IMG/VR virus record: IMGVR_UViG_3300020166_000003
Span: 1-50,477 of that record
From: a virus
Direction: 5' to 3' (one strand)
Length of the DNA: 50,477 nt
In this document: positions 26,955 through 34,800 of the stretch, in pieces
Position numbering within the stretch: the first letter of the stretch is position 1
Layout of the letters: the number at the start of each line of letters is the position of its first letter
Program-made: the position numbers and the translations under genes
Notes under the pieces: generated by a model
Seen by the model: only the letters and a program-made list of their open reading frames with translations
Databases searched by the model: none
Told to the model about the DNA's origin: nothing

Positions 26955-27128
26955 CTCTAATTTTCCTAGCTGGGGCTGTCAAATAATAGAAGTAGCTTCA
27001 CAATGTCTTAGTTAGGTATACGTTAAACTAAAGTCTGTAAAGGGTTCCTTACTACAGGTGGCCTTTAAGGTTGTTGTTTGTGAGAAGGGCCAACAATATA
27101 TATTTGCTGGGTAGCCTCTCGGTGGGTA

Positions 27129-27701
27129 CTACATGCTTGACATCTTATTAGAGCCAATCATTAATCTGTTAATCTCGTCTTGGAGAGGGAGCTTGCCCTC
27201 ATCGCGTATAAGGCCTCCGCCTGCTTTACGCATAAGGCCTCCGTCGTAGGCTCTTTCTGCTTCGTCCATCATGGACTGAAGGTTCTCAGGGCCTATCTGG
27301 TCTGTAGCCTTTTTAGTCATTACGAACTCCCCATCGCTTAGGCGTGCTGGGATCGAGTCACTTGTGCCGTCACCTTCTCCTTCTACCATACCTGAGCCGC
27401 TGAACTCTGTAGCCGCTACAATAACTTTCTCTACTATAGCCTCTAGGTCAGGGTCTGCGCTGATAGCTTGTTGGAGGTAGGAGGCTTCCTCGTCAGTGAG
27501 TACTTCTTCTACTACGTAACTGAAGTAATCCTCTTCGACTTCCTCGTCGCCTAGCTGTGAGGCTGCTAAGGCCTCTGGGTCTTCTACATTTGGGTAAGTG
27601 TCCTCAGGAACTGCCGCTTCCAGTTCAGCTTCCATCTCGGCTAGCTGTGCTTGCTCCAGTGCCGCAAGGTCGTCTACTCCGCCCCCTGCGTTCTTTTTCA
27701 T
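27129..27701 (-). CDS. Conserved protein downstream of portal, 190 aa
   Basis: The start at 27701 (MKKNAGGGVDDLAALEQAQL) is preferred over an upstream one at 27749, because similar phage proteins begin near an AGGG segment. The chain is very acidic, with helices around residues 55-95. It contains the widespread phage motif GTSDSIPARLSDGEFVMTKK, then an AGGG(L)-rich end. Proteins of this type regularly sit between portal and scaffold genes. It is probably a minor head or head-tail component. Confidence 0.7.
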   Translation of the reverse strand: MKKNAGGGVDDLAALEQAQLAEMEAELEAAVPEDTYPNVEDPEALAASQLGDEEVEEDYFSYVVEEVLTDEEASYLQQAISADPDLEAIVEKVIVAATEFSGSGMVEGEGDGTSDSIPARLSDGEFVMTKKATDQIGPENLQSMMDEAERAYDGGLMRKAGGGLIRDEGKLPLQDEINRLMIGSNKMSSM

Positions 27702-27729
27702 TCTGTTGTGGATACAGCTTCTTAGGCTT

Positions 27730-27852
27730 TTAGTTTCTCTTTTTTTCACTGGCTTGTCCTATTACGTCTTCTTTTAAATTAAGCAGTTGGCGCACTAAAG
27801 CCAGCTTCCCCTGCAACTGGTACATTACCTGTGCCGATGGTTCCGTTTCCAT
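27730..27852 (-). CDS. Candidate small gene overlapping the portal end
   Basis: A frame overlapping the last 74 bp of the portal gene encodes METEPSAQVMYQLQGKLALV, then RQLLNLKEDVIGQASEKKRN. The leucine-patterned helix looks like a genuine short helical phage protein. The frame fills the gap between portal stop and the next gene. The portal's own end here is low-complexity Gly/Ala/Ser. A start at 27825 is also possible. It could simply be a shadow frame. Confidence 0.35.
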   Translation of the reverse strand: METEPSAQVMYQLQGKLALVRQLLNLKEDVIGQASEKKRN

Positions 27853-29920
27853 TGCCCTGCTCTCCTTGGCTTGCAGGCCCAGCAGTAGCTCCTTGAGTGG
27901 GAGGTAGTGTTCCTCCTTGTTCACTAGGGGCACCAGTCTCCTCGCTAGGGACTTGTCCATTGGCAACATTTTGCATTCCTATAATTTTTGCAGCTATCTC
28001 CGCTTCTTCAGGGCTATTCATTATCTCGTCAGGGTCTAGGTCTAAAGACTTAGCTAACTCTGACAACAACGTGCCTACTCTGACGTAAGGGGCTAGTGCT
28101 GGGTTTTGTATGGTTTGAAGCACACTTGTTAGACGCTGTGATCTTACTTCCTTCTGCATTAGAGAAGAAGTGCCAGTAGCGCGAATATCTAAGTCCCCTT
28201 GAATGTCCAAAGGGCCTTCAAAGAATTGCATGTTCCATCTGTAGTATGCTTTGCCTAAAGGCTTTAACAGCATGTCGTCCAAGTTCTTTACTACAGTCTT
28301 GATGTTCAGGCTAGCAGCCCCTAGAAGCATACTCATGCCCGAAGCAGTACGAGTCATTGACTGGACACCTGTGATACCGTGTGAGTAACTAGGTATGCCC
28401 GTCTGTTCGTCTGCAAGTTGTCGGAACTTGTCGAACATCATCAAGTTTTCTTGAGTGGTGTTCGGAAACTTAATCCCGTGTATGGCTTGGCCCACTTGTC
28501 CTGATTGCCGTCTAAAGACTTTTCCTGGATATAGGTCTAGGGACTGACCATGCTCTAGCATAGTCGTGTCTACGTCAAAGATCAGTGAGCCGCTGAGTGC
28601 CATGTTGTCGATAGCCATTCTAGCATGACCGTTCATGATCTGCTGGCTGTCGTCCATGTTCTCCCCTACGCCTATACCAAAAAGGCTATAAGGGTTTTGC
28701 TCATACGAGAAAGCATGATAGGGAAGATGAGTAGGAAGGAAAGGATTTGCGATTACGCGGAGCACTTCGTTGTTACATACCCATGCGTTTACTTGAATCT
28801 CACCGTCTTTCTCTACGTCTAGGCCTAATTCTTTGCCTGTATCCTCATCTATAATGCCCCAATACTCTAGGACTTCGTACTTAGTCTGGTCTAGTTCTTG
28901 TGTGCCTAAGCCGTCTTTAAGCTCGTTCTCGTAGCTATCTAGGGTGTAATTAGGCCCTTTGGCTACGCAACGTGCTATAGCTTTCGCGTCGAAGGCTGGC
29001 ATTGATCGTAATGCTCTTACCTGTGACGCATTGTATTTGTGTCTGTGTACTAAGTACTCTGAGTCTTCTACGCTTGTAGCTGTAGGATCAGGGAAGAAAT
29101 CCCATACACTTACAAACTCACATCGAGGCACTCTTGTCTGTATAGGGGCGTATGTTCGCTCTCCTTCTTCGTCTTGTTCCCAACGATGTATAGTCTTGTT
29201 GAAATTAAAAGGCCCTTTGATTACGCCTGTCCCTAATAGGACTGACTCAAACAAAGATCTTCTTAGTTCGTTAGCTCCATCAGACTCTTCTATCTGGTCA
29301 TGGATGAGCTTCTCCATTTTCTCTGCCGCTAATTTAGCTGGAGAGATTTGAGCCTCTTGAGGGTTCTGTGTAGGCCCTCCTTCTAATAAGAGTCCTGCGT
29401 CTTCTGCCTTATCATATATAGAGGGGGAGTCTACTAGAGTCTTACCTGCTCTCAGTACCCGTCCATCGCCCTTGTAGCCTATGTCATAGATGTTACCTTC
29501 TGGCTCCATCTCTTCTAGGGGGTCTACGCTAGGCTCTTGGTCTAGTTTCAGGTGAGCGTACTCTGGTACACCCTCAGGAACTTTAGTAGGCTTAACGCCT
29601 ATAGGAAACGTATCTGCACCAAACACTACTTCGATCAACTGTCCGTAGGCCGCAACCACTTTAGTCTTAGTAATCTTTACAAAAACCCTAGACTTCTCGC
29701 TGTCGCGGAATCTGACGTTCTTGGGGTAGATGCCTCGGAAATTGTGATAGGCTTGGAGCCAACGTGACTCCTGACCTTGACGCGCCATCTTAGCTTCAGC
29801 GAACTTTAAGTTCACCAAGCCTACGAGCCTGTTCTGCTCCTCTTGATTCTGCTTTGCCGAGAAGCCGTCTTGCTCCGCGTAGTGCATCTGGTCTGCGCCT
29901 TGTTCTACTGCCTTCTTCAT
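27779..29920 (-). CDS. Portal protein, 713 aa
   Basis: Portal of the podovirus type, forming the ring through which DNA is packaged and leaves. Supporting segments are SRWLQAYHNFRGIYPKNVRF near the N-terminus, DQIEESDGANELRRSLFESV, CEFVSVWDFFPDPTATSVED, GEMDDSQQ-like GENMDDSQQIMNGHARMAID, and GITGVQSMTRTASGMSMLLG. The C-terminal 60 residues are Gln/Gly/Thr-rich and probably disordered. It begins directly after the terminase stop with no spacer and precedes scaffold and capsid genes. Confidence 0.9.
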   Translation of the reverse strand: MKKAVEQGADQMHYAEQDGFSAKQNQEEQNRLVGLVNLKFAEAKMARQGQESRWLQAYHNFRGIYPKNVRFRDSEKSRVFVKITKTKVVAAYGQLIEVVFGADTFPIGVKPTKVPEGVPEYAHLKLDQEPSVDPLEEMEPEGNIYDIGYKGDGRVLRAGKTLVDSPSIYDKAEDAGLLLEGGPTQNPQEAQISPAKLAAEKMEKLIHDQIEESDGANELRRSLFESVLLGTGVIKGPFNFNKTIHRWEQDEEGERTYAPIQTRVPRCEFVSVWDFFPDPTATSVEDSEYLVHRHKYNASQVRALRSMPAFDAKAIARCVAKGPNYTLDSYENELKDGLGTQELDQTKYEVLEYWGIIDEDTGKELGLDVEKDGEIQVNAWVCNNEVLRVIANPFLPTHLPYHAFSYEQNPYSLFGIGVGENMDDSQQIMNGHARMAIDNMALSGSLIFDVDTTMLEHGQSLDLYPGKVFRRQSGQVGQAIHGIKFPNTTQENLMMFDKFRQLADEQTGIPSYSHGITGVQSMTRTASGMSMLLGAASLNIKTVVKNLDDMLLKPLGKAYYRWNMQFFEGPLDIQGDLDIRATGTSSLMQKEVRSQRLTSVLQTIQNPALAPYVRVGTLLSELAKSLDLDPDEIMNSPEEAEIAAKIIGMQNVANGQVPSEETGAPSEQGGTLPPTQGATAGPASQGEQGNGNGTIGTGNVPVAGEAGFSAPTA

Positions 29921-31591
29921 CTAATATCCGAAAGTGTTGTCTGCTGGTGCGTAACTTACGCTCCGTTTATATTCGTTCATACGTGCTCTAGGATCTACGT
30001 GTCTTGGTCTACTCATAATGAGATAGCGTAGAGCGTCGTATGCGTGGTCAGGAGCGTGTGTGTCTACATCCTCAGGATTGTTTTTTGCCAGAGGAATACT
30101 TTGAAGTTCACGGACGAGGTTAGGACATGTATTAAATATTTGTATTTTTGGTCTACCTGTGTGCTGAGTCTTCAAGTACTCATGGACTTGTATCTTTCCT
30201 GCTATTCTATTCTTGTCTGCTCGGCGGACTTTGTGCCCTGTCTTGATTATACTTTCGGCTATACTTGGCCCACTTGAGCCTGTCTTAGACCAACAAGCTG
30301 TATCTAGGATACCATGTATGCTCATTGGGTCTGTACGTTCCATCTCGGCTAAGACTTGTCCTAGCTCTACGGCTGTGAGGCCTTTGCGGTACAACTCCCT
30401 ATAAATTACTAGAGTGCCATCACTAGGATCTACTGCTCCCCATACACATGCACTTTCACTTGCATACCCGTAATCTATTCCCTTTACTCTTTCCCAGTGC
30501 AGAGGGATCTCGAAGGGCGGTATCACATGCTTAAGGTAATCAAACTCTAAGAACGCTGCTCCTTCTGCTACGTCCCAATCGCCTTCCAGTAATTGCTTAC
30601 GTAGTATAGGAGGGAGACTCTCCAGCATCTTCTGATAACTCCCGTCCCTTGTAAGGTAGGGGTTGTCGCTTAGCTTTGCTGGTATGAAGCGCCTTGTTAC
30701 TCCATCCTCTCCCGTGAAGCCCACATTAGGGGGAACAGGATCAATGTATCTTTTCTTTACCCAGTGAGAGCCTACACCCCCTGGATTTGCTGTACAACGC
30801 ATATAGCATTGTATCTCTGTGTCTGTTGTTCTTAGTCGTGACGCTAAGTAGTTCCAAGCAAAGTCTGTAGGTACCTGTGTGATTTCATCAAAACCAATCC
30901 AGCTGTAGGACTGTCCCTGATACCTGTAAACATCTGCATCACGCTCTAGGAATCCGAACTCCATCTTAGCCCCGCTAGGGAATGTCCAAGTCTTCTCTAC
31001 TTCTTTGAACTTCGCGCCTTTGAAGGCTTTAGGGTAGAGTTCCCGCGAGTTGTCTATCAGCTCTCGCAGCTCGGGCATAGTCCTTCTCAACAGGAGTGCT
31101 CTGTGCTTACCTCTGTGGACATACCGCAAAGGGTCTGCCAGCAGTGAATAGCTTTTGCCGCCTCCTGCTTGCCCACCGTAGAGAACATCTTTCTCTGGAG
31201 CCGCAAGAAACTCTGTCTGAGGCCCTTCGTTAGGCTTGAAGGCTACGTCTTCTTCCACGCCTACCTCTACTACGGAGGTCATGGATTTAAGTTCGCCTGT
31301 CGTGACTAAGCCTCCGTCCTTGAGGAGTTTCTTCTGGGCTTTTAGTTCTCTAGCCCTTTTAGCTGCTTGGTCTGCTTTCTTTCTGTCTCGTGTAGCCTTG
31401 CGCTGCTGTGTGCGTATGCGGGCTTGGAGGGCCTGTGCGGCCTTTTGTTTCTTTGAGAAATTGTAAGGAACCTTTAGAGGCCCTGTCTTTCTTCCTGCTT
31501 TCTTCTTTGGCGTACCATCCAGCTTTAGTTTAAAAGTCCCATCTAGGTTCTTTTGATAACCGTCTGGATTAAGCTCCCAATCTTTTTGCAT
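29921..31591 (-). CDS. terL: Terminase large subunit, 556 aa
   Basis: DNA-packaging ATPase and nuclease. The Walker A-type loop is YGGQAGGGKSYS (about residues 138-149). A Walker B-like YSWIGFDEIT follows with the catalytic Glu. The nuclease part shows the acidic clusters GIDYGYA, HGILDTACW and HAPDHAYDALRYLIM. The first 95 residues are basic, Lys/Gln-rich and helical, longer than in many terminases, and may bind DNA. It overlaps the preceding small gene by 23 bp and abuts the portal gene. Confidence 0.95.
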   Translation of the reverse strand: MQKDWELNPDGYQKNLDGTFKLKLDGTPKKKAGRKTGPLKVPYNFSKKQKAAQALQARIRTQQRKATRDRKKADQAAKRARELKAQKKLLKDGGLVTTGELKSMTSVVEVGVEEDVAFKPNEGPQTEFLAAPEKDVLYGGQAGGGKSYSLLADPLRYVHRGKHRALLLRRTMPELRELIDNSRELYPKAFKGAKFKEVEKTWTFPSGAKMEFGFLERDADVYRYQGQSYSWIGFDEITQVPTDFAWNYLASRLRTTDTEIQCYMRCTANPGGVGSHWVKKRYIDPVPPNVGFTGEDGVTRRFIPAKLSDNPYLTRDGSYQKMLESLPPILRKQLLEGDWDVAEGAAFLEFDYLKHVIPPFEIPLHWERVKGIDYGYASESACVWGAVDPSDGTLVIYRELYRKGLTAVELGQVLAEMERTDPMSIHGILDTACWSKTGSSGPSIAESIIKTGHKVRRADKNRIAGKIQVHEYLKTQHTGRPKIQIFNTCPNLVRELQSIPLAKNNPEDVDTHAPDHAYDALRYLIMSRPRHVDPRARMNEYKRSVSYAPADNTFGY

Positions 31592-31802
31592 GAATTTTTC
31601 TAAGGCCTTGTGGCGTAATCGCTCTGTCTGTCATTATGGTCAACCACTCTGATGCAGTAGCGTAGCCTATGTCGTCCTCTTCTATCATGTCTAAGGACTC
31701 TTCTAAGTATTTTAGCTCGTCTGAGATTGGTAGGATGCAGGTAGTGTCTTCAGGATCTTCTTTATATCCGTATGGGATGTTGTGCCACCTATCCTTTTTC
31801 AT
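31569..31802 (-). CDS. Small protein between terminase subunits, 77 aa
   Basis: The protein begins MKKDRWHNIPYGYKEDPEDT and contains a central acidic helix (ELKYLEESLDMIEED). Its C-terminal part, ASEWLTIMTDRAITPQGLRK, has the look of a helix-turn-helix. It overlaps both terminase genes, which suggests an accessory DNA-binding role in packaging. Similar small proteins occur upstream of terminase genes in marine phages, from memory. Confidence 0.65.
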   Translation of the reverse strand: MKKDRWHNIPYGYKEDPEDTTCILPISDELKYLEESLDMIEEDDIGYATASEWLTIMTDRAITPQGLRKIHAKRLGA

Positions 31803-32169
31803 TGATCACGTCTTTAGTGGGGAGTATAAACACTGAAGAACCTTCATTGAGGTTCACATCTACTGCTGCACGCTTGGCTACCCCTACACGGTCTAGTATA
31901 CTGTTAGACGCAGCCAACTTGTGTTGGACTTGAGGGATAGGCTTGTTAGAGTTCATCACTTCTATCAGTTTGCTAGCCGCCTGAGGCGCTGAGGTGGCTA
32001 GTATAGCCTCGCTCATCTCTAGTATCTCGGCTCTAAGGCCTTTAGCTACCTTGAATGAGTTGGTTGTGCTATAGCCTGCTTGTCTACATGCCTCTGCCAC
32101 ATTGAACCCTACCTTGGGCAGAGCCTTCAAGAATGCTTGCTGCTTATCTGTATAGTTTCTTTTACTCAT
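31789..32169 (-). CDS. terS: Terminase small subunit, 126 aa
   Basis: The start at 32169 (MSKRNYTDKQQAFLKALPKV) lies 4 bp after the upstream stop and is preferred over a start 39 bp earlier inside the previous gene. The N-terminal part (residues about 8-40, FNVAEACRQAGYSTTNSFKV) is a DNA-binding helix-turn-helix of the small terminase type. A helical oligomerisation region follows, then a short C-terminal tail. It recognises phage DNA and loads the large subunit. Confidence 0.8.
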   Translation of the reverse strand: MSKRNYTDKQQAFLKALPKVGFNVAEACRQAGYSTTNSFKVAKGLRAEILEMSEAILATSAPQAASKLIEVMNSNKPIPQVQHKLAASNSILDRVGVAKRAAVDVNLNEGSSVFILPTKDVINEKG

Positions 32170-32173
32170 ATTA

Positions 32174-32458
32174 TTACCATTTAGCTTTGTCGGCCCAGTA
32201 TGCTCCACTCATCTTACCTTTCTTGATGTTCGCACTATGTCGGGCTTTAAATGACTTACGCTTTGCTTTCATGGCAGCACTTTCCCCCGCCTTTGGCTTA
32301 CCAGCAGTCTTTGCGCCTTGTTCTCCAAAGCGTATCGTTTTAATCTTGTCACCTTCTTTAGCTAATACAACGTGTGACTTAGTTGGGTGTGCTGGGGTTC
32401 TTTTCGGTTTGTTAAACCCCTCAACCCCCAGCTTTGCTATACGTGTATCTTTAGTCAT
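32174..32458 (-). CDS. First late gene, small basic phage protein, 94 aa
   Basis: A Lys-rich protein: FNKPKRTPAHPTKSHVVLAK, then KTIRFGEQGAKTAGKP, and KGKMSGAYWADKAKW at the C-terminus. This pattern belongs to a small conserved phage family (probably DUF6321). Its role is unknown but it is often near packaging genes. The -10 box of a perfect promoter ends only about 7 bases upstream of the ATG, so the message may be leaderless. I see no Shine-Dalgarno sequence. Confidence 0.8.
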   Translation of the reverse strand: MTKDTRIAKLGVEGFNKPKRTPAHPTKSHVVLAKEGDKIKTIRFGEQGAKTAGKPKAGESAAMKAKRKSFKARHSANIKKGKMSGAYWADKAKW

Positions 32459-32465
32459 ACTATCT

Positions 32466-32493
32466 ATTATAGTGCGTGTGGTACATTTGTCAA
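32466..32493 (-). promoter_or_regulatory. Perfect sigma70 promoter for the late operon
   Basis: On the minus strand, TTGACA (32493-32488) is separated by 16 bases from TATAAT (32471-32466). Both hexamers match the consensus fully. Transcription should begin near 32459, at or just before the ATG of the first late gene. Such a strong promoter would need repression or competition if late genes are to be delayed. Confidence 0.85.
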
Positions 32494-32533
32494 GTGTATT
32501 TAGTAAATAAATGGCTTTTAGTGTAAAAAAGAC

Positions 32534-32562
32534 TTGACAAAACCCGATTTAAACACTATACT
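32534..32562 (+). promoter_or_regulatory. Strong sigma70 promoter for the rightward early region
   Basis: TTGACA (32534-32539), a 17-base spacer and TATACT (32557-32562). It is divergent from the late promoter, with the two -35 boxes 40 bp apart across an AT-rich stretch. It faces the non-coding leader that precedes the first early gene. Confidence 0.85.
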
Positions 32563-33245
32563 AGAAGGTAAGCCATCGCCCCCCGTATACCCCATACATT
32601 CCCTAAAGCTCTAATAGCTTTATCGGCCCCTACCTACCTTATCATGTCCTCTCTGATAGTTGAAGTAGCAGTATAAGGGCTATTAATCCTCCTGAAGTCC
32701 TAAAGCCTATAAGCCTTTAAGGTTGGTAGGCGCCTAAAACCCCCCAAGATCTCCAAACCTACCCACCCCTATGAGACTTTTACGTGCTCAGGGATACTCG
32801 TGCATGGGTTCTAAGGTTTGAGGGCTTAGGGAGGCTCTGAAGGCTCTCGGGGTTACTAGGCCTTTTAGTTAATTTAGTGTAACCATTAGTATATACTATG
32901 GGGGTGTGGGTGCCCCCCTGCCTACCCCTAATGCCTACAAGCCTACAAGACCTCCAGAGAACTCCGAAGCCCTAAAGGGCTAGGAAATCTCCAAGTCCTC
33001 CGCGTAATGCGCGGGGAAATTCTAAAGAATTTAGGGGTTCCGAGGTTTTTAGGCTCTGAGGCCTTAGAGATTCTGCACCTAAAAACCTAACAAGCCTCCC
33101 AAAATCCCTAAGGATTTCATACACCTACGCGATTAAGCCCCACGCAAAGAATACGCATAGCTTCCTAGGCTTCCTAGGCTCTCAAGCCTGTGCGATAGGA
33201 GCCGCAAAAATCTACCTACGGTAAAAAAATAAATAGCGAAAAGTG
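32563..33245 (+). other. Non-coding early leader or possible origin region
   Basis: About 680 bases have no convincing frame on either strand. The stretch is unusually rich in CCT and AGG runs. It contains short inverted repeats, such as AGCCC-TAAA-GGGCT at 32968-32981, CCGCG-TAAT-GCGCGG near 33000 and ATTCT-AAAG-AAT just after. The first of these motifs recurs at 33585-33598, right after the first early gene. A structured leader RNA, a replication origin or a packaging signal are possibilities. Sequence alone does not decide. Confidence 0.5.
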
Positions 33246-33295
33246 TTGACAGCACCGCCAAGACCTGATCTAATGTAATGGCTCAGGGCAAATTC
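33246..33295 (+). promoter_or_regulatory. Early promoter with shared start-site element, copy 1
   Basis: TTGACA (33246-33251), 17 bases, TCTAAT (33269-33274). The block GTAATGGCTCAGGGCAA and then TTCGCCTT follow at once. The same block occurs after three other early promoters. It can form a small hairpin (GGGC/GCCT core). It drives the 85-residue early gene at 33328. Confidence 0.75.
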
Positions 33296-33327
33296 GCCTT
33301 CAGCGAACTCCTAATCACGAGGAACTT

Positions 33328-33585
33328 ATGTACACTTACAAGCACTACACATCCGACGAAAGACTTATCCTAGCAAAGCTAGCCCTTGAAGAACAAGACT
33401 TGACCGCTAAATTTGGTAGCCTAAAGGCTTGCCGAATTATTGCCAAGAAGTATGGCTGGGATCTCAGCTTTGCTGAAGAAAGGTTGGACGAGGCAGACGA
33501 AGTCTGGGCAGGTGAGACGAAGTCTATGACACCCGCCGAGCGAAAGGAATGGGAGACACTCACAAGAGCAAGCGAGGCAGACTAA
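33328..33585 (+). CDS. First early protein, 85 aa
   Basis: The protein is small, charged and helical (MYTYKHYTSDERLILAKLAL, acidic C-terminus). A motif such as GSLKACRIIAKKYGWDLSFA could be a compact helical domain. It is expressed from its own promoter, with ribosome site CACGAGGAA. Position as first early gene suggests a host-takeover function, but no homology is recognised. Confidence 0.7.
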   Translation: MYTYKHYTSDERLILAKLALEEQDLTAKFGSLKACRIIAKKYGWDLSFAEERLDEADEVWAGETKSMTPAERKEWETLTRASEAD

Positions 33586-33620
33586 GCCCTAAAGGGCTAG
33601 AAAATAAATGACGAAAGTTG

Positions 33621-33684
33621 TTGACAGGGCAAGCAATTCATGCCCTAAATGTAATGGCTCAGGGCAACTTCGCCCTTTGCACAA
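33621..33684 (+). promoter_or_regulatory. Early promoter with shared start-site element, copy 2
   Basis: TTGACA (33621-33626), 18 bases, CTAAAT (33645-33650), then GTAATGGCTCAGGGCAA and TTCGCCCTTT. AGGGC and GCCCT can pair as a 5-bp stem. The element lies upstream of the H1-like gene and rules out the longer reading of that gene, which would begin inside the promoter. Confidence 0.75.
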
Positions 33685-33707
33685 TCCTAATCACGAGGAA
33701 ATTTATC

Positions 33708-34295
33708 ATGGCTACAAACACTAAAGGCAAGCAGCAAGCAACGAATTTCAAAGAAATTGAGCGAGTAATGGGCAGTACCTATTGCGAAGGAGCTTTGCTC
33801 CCTGCTTCCACATCACAGCTATACTTCCTAGGAAGTCTATTCGGTCAAGTGTGGCTCAAGGGGGCTGGAGTCGATGTGGATACTTTTAAGTATCAAGCCC
33901 GCAAGATATTCGGTGCGATTGTTTGCAAAGCAAATGACAACGCCAAGCATGGCATCACCCGCTTTGATGTAGCTTTAGCTAAGGAGAATTTCGACAAGGG
34001 CAACCTAAAGGTTCCTGCGGCAATGCTCAAAGCTTGCACCGTTGATCCTACCAGCTTCAAGCCGAAAGCTCCTAAGACAGCCCGCAAGTCTAAGACAGCC
34101 GCCAAGCCTACGGCAACCGCTAAGCCTAAGACACCCGCTAAGCCTAAGACACCCGCCAAGCCTACAGCTAAGACACCCGCTAAGCCTACAGCTAAGACAC
34201 CCGCTAAGCCTAGCACCGATGTGCAGGCTTTGCTCGATGTGATCGAAGCCCAACAAGCGCAGATCGCGGCACTAATGCAAGCCCTAAAGGGCTAA
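33708..34295 (+). CDS. Early protein with histone-H1-like tail, 195 aa
   Basis: The start at 33708 follows CACGAGGAAATTTATC, as in its paralogue at 36084. The N-terminal domain (about 1-115, with LYFLGSLFGQVWL and FKYQARKIFGAIVCKAN) is shared with that paralogue. Residues about 120-172 are a Lys/Ala/Pro/Thr repeat tail made of KTPAKP and PTAK units, like histone H1 and bacterial H1-like proteins. The C-terminal 20 residues (VQALLDVIEAQQAQIAALMQ) form a probable coiled coil, also shared. A DNA-coating or nucleoid-altering function is inferred. The protein is probably abundant early in infection. Confidence 0.75.
   Translation: MATNTKGKQQATNFKEIERVMGSTYCEGALLPASTSQLYFLGSLFGQVWLKGAGVDVDTFKYQARKIFGAIVCKANDNAKHGITRFDVALAKENFDKGNLKVPAAMLKACTVDPTSFKPKAPKTARKSKTAAKPTATAKPKTPAKPKTPAKPTAKTPAKPTAKTPAKPSTDVQALLDVIEAQQAQIAALMQALKG
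34120..34209 (+). repeat. In-frame tandem repeats of the Lys/Pro tail
   Basis: 18-bp and 24-bp units such as AAGCCTAAGACACCCGCT repeat in frame and encode the KTPAKP/PTAK tail. The paralogue at 36084 has only a short KPKTSRK-type version, so the repeats are a lineage-specific expansion. Confidence 0.8.
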
Positions 34296-34304
34296 TCAAT
34301 CGAA

Positions 34305-34330
34305 GGGGCGTGTGTAGATTATCACGCCCC
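34305..34330 (+). other. Hairpin after the H1-like gene
   Basis: GGGGCGTG (34305-34312) and CACGCCCC (34323-34330) form a perfect 8-bp stem with a 10-base loop. No T-run follows, so it is either a weak terminator or an mRNA 3' stabiliser. A near-identical hairpin after the gene ending at 35058 does have a T-run. Confidence 0.6.
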
Positions 34331-34364
34331 GCATCACCCACATTAAAATTCAGGAGCCATGCTC

Positions 34365-34697
34365 ATGCCAAAAAAATTATACTCTAGTCGTGTACGCCGC
34401 GATACATCCGTAACCTATACATACCTAACGCGTCATGTGTTAGCCTTAGTGCAAGGTTTAGCAATCGACAGCCGAGAGTATGCTAATACTAGGGTTGACC
34501 GTAAGGTACGCACTATATTAGACGAAGCTAAAGTATCCTCCTGCGATTACAAGGTAACAGTAACGCAGGAGCGTGTGTTAGGATTTATAGCGACTATACT
34601 CACTATGACCTATTACTACGGTGACGAAACATTAGTATCACGCTATACTTTCGTAGGCGCAGAAAAACTATTACGTGTCACACACGACTGGACATAA
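34365..34697 (+). CDS. Early hypothetical protein, 110 aa
   Basis: The ATG at 34365 (MPKKLYSSRVRRDTSVTYTY) is chosen over the ATG two codons upstream, since CAGGAG lies 8 bases before it but only 2 bases before the other. The protein is basic, with a mixed alpha/beta look and the segment TVTQERVLGFIATILTMTYY. No promoter of the repeated type precedes it, so it is likely cotranscribed with the H1-like gene. Function is unknown. Confidence 0.7.
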   Translation: MPKKLYSSRVRRDTSVTYTYLTRHVLALVQGLAIDSREYANTRVDRKVRTILDEAKVSSCDYKVTVTQERVLGFIATILTMTYYYGDETLVSRYTFVGAEKLLRVTHDWT

Positions 34698-34717
34698 TAC
34701 TATAACGCAACTAGGGG

Positions 34718-34780
34718 TTGACAGCCTCTGGTCGCTTGTGGTTTAATGTAATCGGTCAGGGCAAATCCGCCTTGATCCAA
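34718..34780 (+). promoter_or_regulatory. Early promoter with shared start-site element, copy 3
   Basis: TTGACA (34718-34723), 18 bases, TTTAAT (34742-34747), then GTAATCGGTCAGGGCAAA and CCGCCTTGATCC. TCAGGGC and GCCTTGA form a 7-bp stem with one G-T pair. The element precedes the 85-residue gene at 34801 (ribosome site TAGGAGC). Confidence 0.75.
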
Positions 34781-34800
34781 CTCGCATAGGAGCTTCACGC

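Noticed and set aside
26955-27128. Gene in the gap before the scaffold gene
   Set aside because: The 174 bases hold no convincing frame. A weak promoter-like TTTACA-15-TATACC on the minus strand is too poor to call.
32133-32510. Plus-strand frame across the divergent promoter region
   Set aside because: It is antisense to two packaging genes, and its end covers both promoters.
33618-33707. Upstream extension of the H1-like early gene
   Set aside because: The extension would be translated from inside a TTGACA promoter and the shared start-site element. The paralogue starts at the matching internal ATG.
34080-34215. CRISPR-like array
   Set aside because: The repeats are contiguous, in frame and encode a protein tail. 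There are no spacers.
33893-34256. Minus-strand frames opposite the H1-like repeats
   Set aside because: They are mirror translations of the Lys/Pro repeat (Gly/Leu/Ala repeats) and have no independent support.
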